In this document: piece after piece, positions 1 through 5,528 of the stretch
Position numbering within the stretch: position 1 is the first letter of the stretch
How the letters are laid out: every line of letters starts with the position of its first letter
IMG/VR virus record: IMGVR_UViG_3300017714_000041
Location: 1 to 38,839 of that record
Source of the DNA: a virus
DNA: 38,839 nucleotides
Reading direction: 5' to 3' (one strand)
The notes under the pieces: model-generated
The model's database searches: none
The model's input: only the letters and a program-made list of their open reading frames with translations
What the model was told of the DNA's origin: nothing
Position numbers and translations under genes: made by a program

Positions 1-22
1 CCACCGATAAAATAACACCTCC

Positions 23-223
23 TTATAATTCCATATGCATTTTAATATCTTCAATAGTTTCACCAAATAAACGTATGGTAAAAAGACCCTCCTTTGTTTT
101 TATTTCCAAGTATCTTACACTCCACTTTGTGTCTTCTTCTCCAACCTTTGATAAATCTGTTGTTTTTGCTTCTGGTAAAGTAACTTTAATGTTTGTTATA
201 TCGTGAATGTTTAACTGGTTCAT
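23..223 (-). CDS. Small conserved phage protein, unknown function
   Basis: A 66-residue protein starting MNQLNIHDITNIKV. It has no membrane segment or cysteines and alternates charged and hydrophobic residues, as in a small beta-rich fold (EIKTKEGLFTIRLFGE). The start is well supported: reading leftward, AGGAG lies about 8 bases before the ATG. The next leftward gene is outside the window, but its likely ribosome site GGAGGTG sits at 16-22, just after this stop, so this is the first gene of an operon leaving the left edge. It resembles short proteins at the head of early operons in marine podoviruses. I cannot assign a function. Confidence 0.75.
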   Translation of the reverse strand: MNQLNIHDITNIKVTLPEAKTTDLSKVGEEDTKWSVRYLEIKTKEGLFTIRLFGETIEDIKMHMEL

Positions 224-446
224 GTGAAAATCTCCTATTGAGTTGATGCAATCATCTTACAACCCGAACATTGAGAATGTAAACAGTTAATTTTTTGACG
301 GCTATTTTTGCATAATTGCTATATAAACAAGGCGTATCGATGTGTGGCATAATTGCAACACCTCCAGGCAATGCTGCACTTGCATAACAAATGCTGCACT
401 GCACTGATTCGTTTTGCTGCATGTGCACAATATGCTTGTCTATATT

Positions 447-532
447 TGTGATCACAACGTGATGTGTGTATGTGCATCGTATAGGTGTATTTCGTGATCA
501 CATCCATAGGGGTATGCTTTTTTGTGATCACA
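447..532. repeat. Three GTGATCAC palindromes, candidate operators
   Basis: TGTGATCACA occurs at 447-456 and 523-532, and CGTGATCACA at 493-502. Centres are 46 and 30 bases apart. Each is a perfect 8-bp palindrome (GTGATCAC), and the outer two are perfect over 10 bp. They lie upstream of the leftward gene at 223, in the right place for operators of the leftward operon. The binding protein is unknown. The half-sites TGTGA/TCACA resemble CRP-type half-sites but abut without the usual six-base spacer. Confidence 0.55.
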
Positions 533-828
533 TACTATCCATTGAAAGTATATCAGTAGCAAAATGTAGCAATAACAATGCCTTACTAGTGTTTTATATG
601 GCTAAAAGTAGAATAAAATATTTCTTTTGACCTAACCATTAATAAATATGTAGTAATTTCAATGACTTAACAAGATTGTCAAAGGGGAGGGGCATGGGCC
701 ACCCCACCAACCTACGTTATACGTATATGTACAGTTACACACACGAGGTTTTTTGCACCTAATTAACCACTATCCTTAGTTAAGGACACTATATGTAAAA
801 CATATTTAATGTGACGTAACGTAACTTA

Positions 829-856
829 TTGACAGACGCTTGACAATAACTATAAC
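829..856 (+). promoter_or_regulatory. Candidate sigma70-like promoter, TTGACA-16-TATAAC
   Basis: TTGACA at 829-834, a 16-base spacer, then TATAAC at 851-856 within the motif TATAACTATG (851-860). The same layout (TTGACA, 16 bases, TAAAACTATG) precedes the capsid gene at 11807-11838, which supports both. It would drive the rightward operon starting at 1223 and is followed by the ACATTAATGT palindrome at 881-890. Confidence 0.5.
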
Positions 857-879
857 TATGGGGGTAAGGGGGTATGTTA

Positions 880-1037
880 AACATTAATGTTAAAACAATA
901 TAAGAGTAGTTAAACAAAGATAGTTAAACATAATAAGAATAGTTGAACATAAGTCATTTAAACATTAATGTATAACATAGAGAAAGTAGTTAAATAATTA
1001 TCTGTATTTCTATTGACACTGTTAAAACATTAATGTT
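880..1037. repeat. Iteron-like array: TAGTTAAACA repeats and ACATTAATGT palindromes
   Basis: TAGTTAAACA occurs at 907-916 and 921-930, with variants TAGTTGAACA at 940-949 and TAGTTAAATA at 987-996. The palindrome ACATTAATGT occurs at 881-890, 962-971 and 1027-1036, and the first and last extend to AACATTAATGTT. The third copy overlaps the promoter at 1013-1042. Such arrays serve either as initiator-binding iterons or as operators. The sequence does not say which. Confidence 0.55.
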
Positions 1038-1042
1038 ACACT
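1013..1042 (+). promoter_or_regulatory. Candidate promoter TTGACA-18-TACACT with extended -10
   Basis: TTGACA at 1013-1018 and TACACT at 1037-1042, 18 bases apart, with TG at 1034-1035 one base before the -10 (extended -10). The palindrome AACATTAATGTT (1026-1037) covers the spacer and the first -10 base, so a protein bound there would block it. Predicted transcription start is near 1049, giving a leader of about 170 bases before the ATG at 1223. Confidence 0.4.
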
Positions 1043-1048
1043 TACATC

Positions 1049-1222
1049 AGTTACAAACAATATAATAACTATACAACTTTTTGTAACTACGTGTGTAGAC
1101 TATCTGTGTAGCTAATATAAACCACAGCGTGTCTCCTCCTCCCTCCTCTATGTAGTTTGTACTTAGACTTGGTAGTCTACACACGTTGTTTTGTTGTAAC
1201 TTATGTAAAGTTTTCCTTGACA
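1049..1222 (+). ncRNA. Structured leader or small RNA with nested inverted repeats
   Basis: GTTACAAA (1050-1057) pairs with TTTGTAAC (1080-1087). ACGTGTGTAGACTA (1089-1102) is the exact reverse complement of TAGTCTACACACGT (1173-1186), a 14-bp stem enclosing 70 bases. Inside it CTGTG (1104-1108) can pair with CACAG (1123-1127), next to an 18-base all-pyrimidine run (1132-1149) with repeated CCTCC. A second copy of TTGTAAC (1194-1200) could compete for the strand at 1050-1056. It could be a 5' leader of the operon or a separate RNA. Expression is not shown by the sequence. Confidence 0.4.
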
Positions 1223-1480
1223 ATGCCAAACAAACCAGTAAAACTATATGCATCCGAAGATGTACTACACGACTTCTACGATGCATTAGCTAACAATGAT
1301 GCTCGTGCTATAAGGAAGGTACACATTCCTAAGTCGGATGTGTTTTACGTTAGAGAAGCAATACATAATCGTACTGGTGAGTGGTACACCTTAGACCATG
1401 TAGAACGTGCCATGTATCTTGAAGGTATGTTAACCAGGTATGAAGTACTAGATCCAGACAGGGAACGTGAGTATGGATAA
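1223..1480 (+). CDS. Conserved small phage protein, unknown function
   Basis: An 85-residue protein starting MPNKPVKLYASEDV. I chose the internal ATG because the 22 upstream codons lie inside the structured leader and look non-coding, and because the protein from MPNKP resembles known marine phage homologues. No strong ribosome site precedes it. The sequence is charged and apparently helical (LYASEDVLHDFYDALANNDARAIRKV), with no membrane segment. It is the first gene of the rightward operon, so it is probably made early in that transcript. Its last 8 bases overlap the next gene. Function is unknown. Confidence 0.7.
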   Translation: MPNKPVKLYASEDVLHDFYDALANNDARAIRKVHIPKSDVFYVREAIHNRTGEWYTLDHVERAMYLEGMLTRYEVLDPDREREYG

Positions 1481-1826
1481 TTTAAAACTACCTATAGCAC
1501 TTGTAGCTGCAATGGGTATGCAACTAGCAGGTGGTGTGTGGTGGGTATCACAGCAAGCTGCTACTATATCTAGCTTAGAAGAATCTGTACAGCAGTTCGC
1601 TAGTAAGATGGCTGTAGAGGATAACGTTAATCTTAAGCGTGATGTCCTAGACAACATGGATTACATCGATGGTGCATTCGCTGAGATAGAAGAGCTATGG
1701 GAAGAACAAGAAAGCTTGGCTCTCACGATAAACAAGATCACTGCCCTACAGCAAAGACTAGCTTTGTTAGAGAACACTATGAAGTTTATGAATCGTGACC
1801 ACATGAACATGATGGACCCTATGTAA
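1473..1826 (+). CDS. Membrane-anchored coiled-coil protein
   Basis: A 117-residue protein. Residues about 6-27 form a single hydrophobic helix (PIALVAAMGMQLAGGVWW), followed by a soluble stretch with heptad-like leucines and acidic residues (AEIEELWEEQESLALTINK). This is the plan of a one-pass inner-membrane protein with a cytoplasmic or periplasmic coiled coil. A GTG six bases upstream is possible, but AGGGA is better spaced (about 8 bases) for the ATG at 1473. Spanin and virion-membrane roles are both conceivable and neither is shown. Confidence 0.7.
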   Translation: MDNLKLPIALVAAMGMQLAGGVWWVSQQAATISSLEESVQQFASKMAVEDNVNLKRDVLDNMDYIDGAFAEIEELWEEQESLALTINKITALQQRLALLENTMKFMNRDHMNMMDPM

Positions 1827-1827
1827 C

Positions 1828-2112
1828 ATGGCAACAACTAAAGATGTAGAGCGACTACCCAGTGGTAAGTTAAAGTATCGTGGTGAAACTTACCCAGGGT
1901 ACAACAAACCTAAGAAGACACCAGGTGCAGCTAAGAAGAGTGCTGTACTAGCTAAGAAGGATGACCAAGTAAAGGTAGTTCGTTTCGGTGATCCTAATAT
2001 GAGTATCAAGAAAGATCAGCCTGGAAGACGTAAGAGCTTCAGGGCTAGACATAATTGTGATACAGCTACAGATAAGTTCACTGCAAGATATTGGAGTTGT
2101 AAGGCATGGTAG
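1828..2112 (+). CDS. Small basic phage protein with RKSFRARHNC motif
   Basis: A 94-residue, strongly basic protein. The N-terminal half is a lysine-rich low-complexity linker. The C-terminal half carries a conserved block, VVRFGDPNMSIKKDQPGRRK then SFRARHNC and ARYWSCKAW, with two cysteines that could bind metal. I recognise this block from small proteins very widespread in marine podo- and myophages. Their function is unknown, and a nucleic-acid or capsid-associated role is only a guess from the charge. Its 3' end overlaps the next small gene by 7 bases. Confidence 0.8.
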   Translation: MATTKDVERLPSGKLKYRGETYPGYNKPKKTPGAAKKSAVLAKKDDQVKVVRFGDPNMSIKKDQPGRRKSFRARHNCDTATDKFTARYWSCKAW

Positions 2113-2273
2113 TAAATGCATCTAATAATTACACCAAACCAGGTATGCGTAAGAAGCTTGTATCAAAAGTCAAAGCAGGTAGTAAAGGTGGGAAGCCTGG
2201 ACAATGGTCAGCACGTAAAGCGCAGATGGTTGCCAAGCAATATAAAGCAAAAGGTGGAGGATACAAATCGTGA
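2106..2273 (+). CDS. 55-residue basic protein, N-half of a DUF5872-type protein
   Basis: A 55-residue protein that begins inside the previous gene and ends TGA at 2271-2273. Translation gives a core of YTKPGMRKKL, KAGSKGGKPGQWSARKAQM and AKQYKAKGGGYKS. The motif GSKGGKPGQWSARKAQ is one I associate with bacterial DUF5872-type proteins and with short phage proteins. The protein is basic and has no membrane segment. Its stop overlaps the GTG start of the next peptide (GTGA), implying coupled translation. Function is unknown. The strongly conserved core argues that it is a real gene. Confidence 0.75.
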   Translation: MVVNASNNYTKPGMRKKLVSKVKAGSKGGKPGQWSARKAQMVAKQYKAKGGGYKS

Positions 2274-2344
2274 GAAGATACATAAAAAGATTGTGGTGTG
2301 CGATTATCAATCGTAAGTGTCACCCAGAATGTGACTGCTGTTAA
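2270..2344 (+). CDS. 24-residue cysteine-rich mini-protein
   Basis: GTG at 2270 overlaps the previous stop codon (GTGA), and GGAGG at 2256-2260 lies 9 bases upstream, an ideal ribosome site. The reading frame encodes a basic N-terminus (MRRYIKRLWCAIINRK) followed by CHPECDCC and TAA at 2342-2344. It has five cysteines and a histidine in 24 residues, and the C-terminal CHPECDCC is a plausible zinc site. The strong ribosome site and coupling are the main evidence that it is translated. Very short proteins of this kind sit in similar places in other marine phages, to my recollection. Confidence 0.55.
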   Translation: MRRYIKRLWCAIINRKCHPECDCC

Positions 2345-2348
2345 CTAG

Positions 2349-2675
2349 ATGAAAGCGCCACAGAAGTCATTAAAGAAGTGGGGTGACCAGAAATGGCGTA
2401 CCAAGAGTGGTAAGCCTAGTGCTAAGACTGGGGAGCGTTATCTCCCTGATAAGGCTATTAAGTCTCTTAGCAGCAGTGAGTATGCCGCTACAACCAGAGC
2501 TAAACGAAAAGGCACGAAGGCAGGTAAGCAGCATGTACCTCAACCTAAGAAAGTCGCAGAGAAGACTAGACAATTTAGAGCCAACAAAGGGGGTGCTACT
2601 GTTAAAAGCCCTAGACAACAAGCTGCAATAGCTGTTAGTATGAAGAAGCGAGGTGTTAAACCGAAAGGGAAGTAA
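2349..2675 (+). CDS. Basic protein, C-half of a DUF5872-type protein
   Basis: A 108-residue basic protein. Residues 1-80 carry the pattern QKSLKKWGDQKWRTKSGKPS, then TGERYLPDKAIKSLSSSEYA and GTKAGKQHVPQPKK, which I recognise as the second half of bacterial DUF5872-type proteins. The last 30 residues have SPRQQAAIAVSMKKRGVKPK, like the C-terminal motif of another small basic family (DUF6496-like). No cysteines and no membrane segment. It follows the 24-residue peptide by four bases and overlaps the next start by one base (TAATG). The biochemical role is unknown. Confidence 0.75.
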   Translation: MKAPQKSLKKWGDQKWRTKSGKPSAKTGERYLPDKAIKSLSSSEYAATTRAKRKGTKAGKQHVPQPKKVAEKTRQFRANKGGATVKSPRQQAAIAVSMKKRGVKPKGK

Positions 2676-3352
2676 TGTCGTTTCTTACTAGCAGCATACC
2701 GTACTTCAAAGCGTGGGTACGTAGAGAATACACGAAGAACTTAGAAGAGTACCACGGAGAGTTTTTACATTGTATGGTCATAGGTGTAACCACCATGCCA
2801 AACAGAACGTTAAGCTTTCAAGTTATGTTCACTGGATGTGAGTCAGACTTCGATGACTCAGCTAATGTACACGGTGGTGCAATGTGGGCTAGGATGCCCT
2901 TAACTGCACTTGTAGCTGATACGCCATTAGATGAATGGCCTAAAGAGTTACCACCATATATGGCACAGCCTTGGGATTGTATGTCTCATACGCATTCAGT
3001 TTACAAATTAGAGAGGGCAAGTCCTGCTCCTTGGATAGCTAAAGTAGATGGTGAGTTCTACCCTGCCAAGTATTACTTCACGGTAGACTACACAGACAAC
3101 GAAGTAGCTGATGATCCTGCACAACACAAACAGTCACATGTACTGGAGTTGTTAGATGCAGGTGAGTATACAGGTAACATGGTTGCGTTGCCCAATAATA
3201 GAGTGAGAGTAACTCACCCTGCATGGTTTGAAACAGGAGAAGGTGCACCAGACTTTAAACCAAACCAACATACTTATAATTCAAAAGAAGACGTAGACTA
3301 TGTATGGGATACGCAACGAGTGTTTAACAACTTATACAGTGAGGAAGAATAA
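2675..3352 (+). CDS. Conserved phage protein, unknown function
   Basis: A 225-residue soluble protein. It is rich in aromatic residues and beta-forming stretches (HCMVIGVTTMPNRTLSFQVM), with acidic loops and an acidic end (YSEEE). It has no signal peptide or membrane segment, and I see no catalytic motif. The start overlaps the previous stop (TAATG) and is preceded by GGGAAG, so it is translated in line with its neighbours. Similar proteins occur at this place, just upstream of lysine-glycine repeat genes, in other marine phages. This could be a minor virion component, but nothing in the sequence proves it. Confidence 0.7.
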   Translation: MSFLTSSIPYFKAWVRREYTKNLEEYHGEFLHCMVIGVTTMPNRTLSFQVMFTGCESDFDDSANVHGGAMWARMPLTALVADTPLDEWPKELPPYMAQPWDCMSHTHSVYKLERASPAPWIAKVDGEFYPAKYYFTVDYTDNEVADDPAQHKQSHVLELLDAGEYTGNMVALPNNRVRVTHPAWFETGEGAPDFKPNQHTYNSKEDVDYVWDTQRVFNNLYSEEE

Positions 3353-3615
3353 TGAAGATGAAGAAAAAAGGTTACGCAATGGGCGGCATGAAAAAGAAAG
3401 GCTATGCAGCAGGTGGCTTGAAGATGGTCAAAGGTAAAGATGGAAGTATGGTTCCGTTCTATGCTGCTGACGGTAAAGGCAAGATGAACAAGGGTGGTAT
3501 GCCTAAGAAAAAGAAAAAGGGCATGGCTAATGGCGGTGCTATGATGAAAAAGAAGGGCTACTCAAGAGGTGGTTTCTTAGCACCTGCAGCACGTCCAATT
3601 AAAAAGAGTAAGTAA
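3352..3615 (+). CDS. Lysine/glycine/methionine-rich repeat protein
   Basis: An 87-residue protein made largely of the unit KKKGYA(M/A)GG, present at residues 4-12 and 14-22, with degenerate copies NKGGMPKKKKKGMANGG and MKKKGYSRGG. About a third of the residues are lysine, and methionine and glycine make up much of the rest. It has no hydrophobic core, so it is probably disordered until it binds a partner. It overlaps both neighbours by one base (TAATG at each end) and has GAGGAAG as ribosome site. DNA or capsid binding would fit the charge but is inference. Confidence 0.75.
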   Translation: MKMKKKGYAMGGMKKKGYAAGGLKMVKGKDGSMVPFYAADGKGKMNKGGMPKKKKKGMANGGAMMKKKGYSRGGFLAPAARPIKKSK

Positions 3616-3968
3616 TGGCAAAATTTTATGAACAATACAGAGAAGTACTAGAAGCTAACGGATACACTGTCGAAGAAAGTGGATGTGTCCGTGACTCTAT
3701 GGGAAACCAAGCAGCAGCAGAAGATGCCTACGGCAACGTGCAATGCAAAGATCCTAACGTAACTGAGTTGTGCAGACAGCAAGAAGCTAAACCTGCTAAA
3801 GCAAAGAAGAAAGCTGCTCCTGTTGTACAAGATGAAGAGATGGAAGAAGTAGCGGTACGTGCTCGTAACGATAAAGGACACTACATCAAAGACGATCCTG
3901 ATACACCAGAGAACGAAGCTTGGACAACTAAGATGGTCAAGAAAGTTAAGAGTACAAAAAAGTCATAA
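3615..3968 (+). CDS. Conserved phage protein with RARNDKGHYIKDD motif
   Basis: A 117-residue protein. Residues 1-55 have a small domain with three cysteines (SGCVRDSMG, VQCKDP and ELCRQQ). Residues 56-80 are a lysine/alanine then acidic linker. Residues 81-117 hold RARNDKGHYIKDDPDTPENE and a lysine-rich tail. The RARN-KGHY-DDP-TP-NEAW pattern recurs in proteins of T7-like and T4-like marine phages. Its function is unknown to me. It is the last gene before a short non-coding stretch (3969-4059), so it probably ends this transcript segment. Confidence 0.7.
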   Translation: MAKFYEQYREVLEANGYTVEESGCVRDSMGNQAAAEDAYGNVQCKDPNVTELCRQQEAKPAKAKKKAAPVVQDEEMEEVAVRARNDKGHYIKDDPDTPENEAWTTKMVKKVKSTKKS

Positions 3969-4010
3969 CGGATATTCCGTATTGTCTCTACTAACCTGAC
4001 ATTATTTATG

Positions 4011-4041
4011 TATAACTATGTATGCCCAAAAAGAAAATGGG
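4011..4041 (+). promoter_or_regulatory. TATAACTATG motif plus small hairpin before the DUF1127 gene
   Basis: TATAACTATG at 4011-4020 is an exact match to the motif at 851-860. CCCA (4025-4028) can pair with TGGG (4038-4041) around nine bases, directly after the likely transcription start. The hexamer CTGACA (3996-4001) is only 9 bases upstream of the -10, which is too short for a standard sigma70 promoter. Confidence 0.4.
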
Positions 4042-4059
4042 TTAACATAGGAGCATAAA

Positions 4060-4224
4060 ATGTTTAAACGATTATTTAACAGAATAATAGAAGCAAGGAC
4101 AGAATCAGCTAGACGTAAGATTGCACGTTTGCAACTTTACAATATGACTGACAGAGAACTACGAGACTTAGGTATTGGTAGATGTGATATAGAAAGGGCT
4201 ATACTATCAGGTAAGGCTCTTTGA
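4060..4224 (+). CDS. DUF1127-family small protein
   Basis: A 54-residue protein starting MFKRLFNRIIEARTESARRK. The segment LYNMTDRELRDLGIGRCDIE is the DUF1127 signature (L-x2-L-D-R-x-L-x-D-I/L-G-x2-R-x-D-I). ATG at 4060 has AGGAG at 4049-4053, a perfect ribosome site with 6-base spacing. Members of the family are short arginine-rich proteins, abundant in Alphaproteobacteria; some bind RNA and affect RNA turnover or nutrient responses (for example CcaF1 of Rhodobacter). Here it stands alone behind its own promoter-like motif, between two gene clusters. Host takeover through RNA metabolism is inference. Confidence 0.8.
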   Translation: MFKRLFNRIIEARTESARRKIARLQLYNMTDRELRDLGIGRCDIERAILSGKAL

Positions 4225-4275
4225 AAAACACAATCAGTTCTTTAATGATACTAGGAGTACTTTTGGAGGAGGCTC

Positions 4276-4734
4276 GTGGATCCAGTAACAATTATCGGTG
4301 GTGCAACCGTAGCTTTCAATGCGTTGAAGAAAGGCTTTCAGGTAGGTAAAGACCTACAAGATATGTCAGGACAGTTGACTCAATGGGCAGGTTGCATGAG
4401 TGATCTGTCCTACGCTGAACAGAAAAACAAAAACCCTCCTTGGTGGAAAGCACTCAATGGTGGGTCTGTTGAAGCAGAAGCTCTAGAGATATTCACAGCT
4501 AAACGAAAAGCTGAAGCAATGAGAAAAGAGCTAAAAGACTGGATTAGTTTCAGTATGGGGCCATCTGCTTGGGATGAGCTTGTAGCTACTGAAGGTAAGA
4601 TACGTAAACAAAAGAAAGAACAAGAATACCGTAAAGCTGAAATGCAAGAAGCTATTATAACTTGGGGCGTAACAGGTTTGCTTTTAACTGCAGGGTTTGG
4701 TATATTTGGATTTGTAATTTACATGGTGGCATAA
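4276..4734 (+). CDS. Conserved phage protein with C-terminal membrane helix
   Basis: A 152-residue protein with a GTG start at 4276. GGAGGAGG at 4265-4272 is an outstanding ribosome site and decides this start. The N-terminus has a hydrophobic glycine-rich stretch (VTIIGGATVAFNAL), the middle is helical and charged (RKAEAMRKELKDW), and the last 25 residues form a clear membrane helix (WGVTGLLLTAGFGIFGFVIYMVA). I know similar proteins from pelagic phages without a function. A role in lysis (holin-like) or as a virion membrane protein is possible. Its stop is followed directly by the small terminase gene. Confidence 0.75.
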   Translation: MDPVTIIGGATVAFNALKKGFQVGKDLQDMSGQLTQWAGCMSDLSYAEQKNKNPPWWKALNGGSVEAEALEIFTAKRKAEAMRKELKDWISFSMGPSAWDELVATEGKIRKQKKEQEYRKAEMQEAIITWGVTGLLLTAGFGIFGFVIYMVA

Positions 4735-5106
4735 ATGGCTAGAAACCTAACAGAAAAACAACAGAAGTTCCTTGATGTCTTGTTTGAAGAAGCAGGGGGA
4801 GATGTTGTACAAGCTAAGAGGCTATCAGGCTATGGTGAACAGTCTAGTACTACCGCCATTGTTGAGTCGTTGAAAGATGAGATAGGTGATCGTACTCGTA
4901 GTTACTTTGCACGTACAGCGCCTAAAGCTGCAATGGCTATGGTGGGTGCGCTAAGTGACCCAACAGAGCTAGGCATACGAGATAAGATGTCTGCAGCAAA
5001 AGACTTGCTTGACAGAGCAGGACTTGGTAAGGTAGATAGAGTAGACGTATCGTCATCTAGCGGTGGCGTATTTATACTACCATCTAAAGAAGGAACAAAC
5101 GAATAA
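4735..5106 (+). CDS. Terminase small subunit
   Basis: A 123-residue protein. The N-terminus NLTEKQQKFLDVLFEEAGGD followed by VVQAKRLSGYG is the helix-turn-helix pattern of small terminases, which recognise the packaging site. The middle is helical (oligomerisation), and the C-terminus carries AAKDLLDRAGLGKVD and GGVFILPSK, a tail I recall from marine phage TerS proteins. It sits immediately upstream of the large subunit, the usual order. The ribosome site is weak, so translation may depend on the preceding gene, whose stop is adjacent. Confidence 0.85.
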   Translation: MARNLTEKQQKFLDVLFEEAGGDVVQAKRLSGYGEQSSTTAIVESLKDEIGDRTRSYFARTAPKAAMAMVGALSDPTELGIRDKMSAAKDLLDRAGLGKVDRVDVSSSSGGVFILPSKEGTNE

Positions 5107-5528
5107 GTGTAAACCGTGAATCCCTTGGATATTGGGAACTACCTAGACCTCACAAGGGTGCAGAAAGAGACTGGCACGTAATAGCTAGAGTAACTAGAAC
5201 AATACCGTTTGGTTACGAAGTTGACCCAGATAATGACAAGATACTTCAGCCTATCATTACAGAGCTAGAAGCCTTAGAACTTGCAAAGAAACATCTCATG
5301 CAGTACTCTTACAGAGAAGTAGCACTGTGGCTAACAAAACAAACAGGTAGATACATATCTGACGCAGGGCTAAAGAAAAGGGTAGACATTGAGCGAAAAC
5401 GTAAGAAAGCAGCTACAATTAAACGCAAGCTTGCCAAAAGGCTCCAAGAAACGCTACAAGAGATCCAGAAGCTCGAAGAAGAATGTATTGGAGCCTACAC
5501 AAACAAGTCAAGCGAAGCCAGAGCCTGA
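5103..5528 (+). CDS. Helix-turn-helix protein, N-terminal part of the terminase, likely ATA start
   Basis: The frame is open from about 5088 to the stop at 5526-5528. Translation from 5103 gives MSVNRESLGYWELPRPHKGA if ATA is read as a start, then a helix-turn-helix-like stretch (YSYREVALWLTKQTGRYISD) and a basic coiled coil. The first ordinary start in frame is ATG 5298, which would delete the conserved N-terminus. AAGGA lies about 8 bases before ATA, and ATA overlaps the small-terminase stop (ATAA), where homologues would be expected to have ATGA. I recall this domain fused to the N-terminus of related large terminases, but here it is in another frame. If ATA is not used, only 5298-5528 is translated. 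Confidence 0.6.
   Translation: MSVNRESLGYWELPRPHKGAERDWHVIARVTRTIPFGYEVDPDNDKILQPIITELEALELAKKHLMQYSYREVALWLTKQTGRYISDAGLKKRVDIERKRKKAATIKRKLAKRLQETLQEIQKLEEECIGAYTNKSSEARA

Larger units (their letters stand above)
224..1222. promoter_or_regulatory. Long divergent control region without a convincing gene
   Basis: About 1 kb separates the leftward operon (start 223) from the rightward operon (start 1223). The few open frames here are low quality, with no ribosome sites and junk-like composition. The stretch holds three copies of a GTGATCAC palindrome (447-532), palindromes TATACGTATA (718-727) and TCCTTA-GT-TAAGGA (773-786), a promoter at 829-856, an array of TAGTTAAACA repeats with ACATTAATGT palindromes (880-1037), a second promoter at 1013-1042 and a structured leader (1049-1222). 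The position between divergent operons and the repeat content suggest a control region and possibly a replication origin. The origin part is inference. Confidence 0.7.

Noticed and set aside
252-531. Two leftward frames of 67 and 70 codons
   Set aside because: No ribosome sites, overlapping each other in different frames, Cys/His/Tyr-rich junk composition, and lying across the palindromic operator region.
685-705. G/C-rich hairpin (GGGG with CCCC) near 685-704 as a tRNA arm or terminator
   Set aside because: No cloverleaf can be drawn and no U-run follows in either direction.
1047-1286. Leftward 79-codon frame
   Set aside because: It runs through the structured leader and antisense to the gene at 1223, with no ribosome site.
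2116-2316. Rightward 66-codon frame
   Set aside because: It is out of frame with the conserved GSKGGKPGQWSARKAQ gene at 2106-2273, which explains the same DNA.
3968-3980. ACGGA-TAT-TCCGT hairpin as terminator
   Set aside because: Only 5 bp with no U-run. It may be a weak operator or chance.
4221-4290. TTG-initiated frame (MKNTISSLMILGVLLEEA) after the DUF1127 gene
   Set aside because: TTGA overlap looks tempting, but there is no ribosome site and it runs out of frame into the gene at 4276, whose GGAGGAGG site occupies this stretch.
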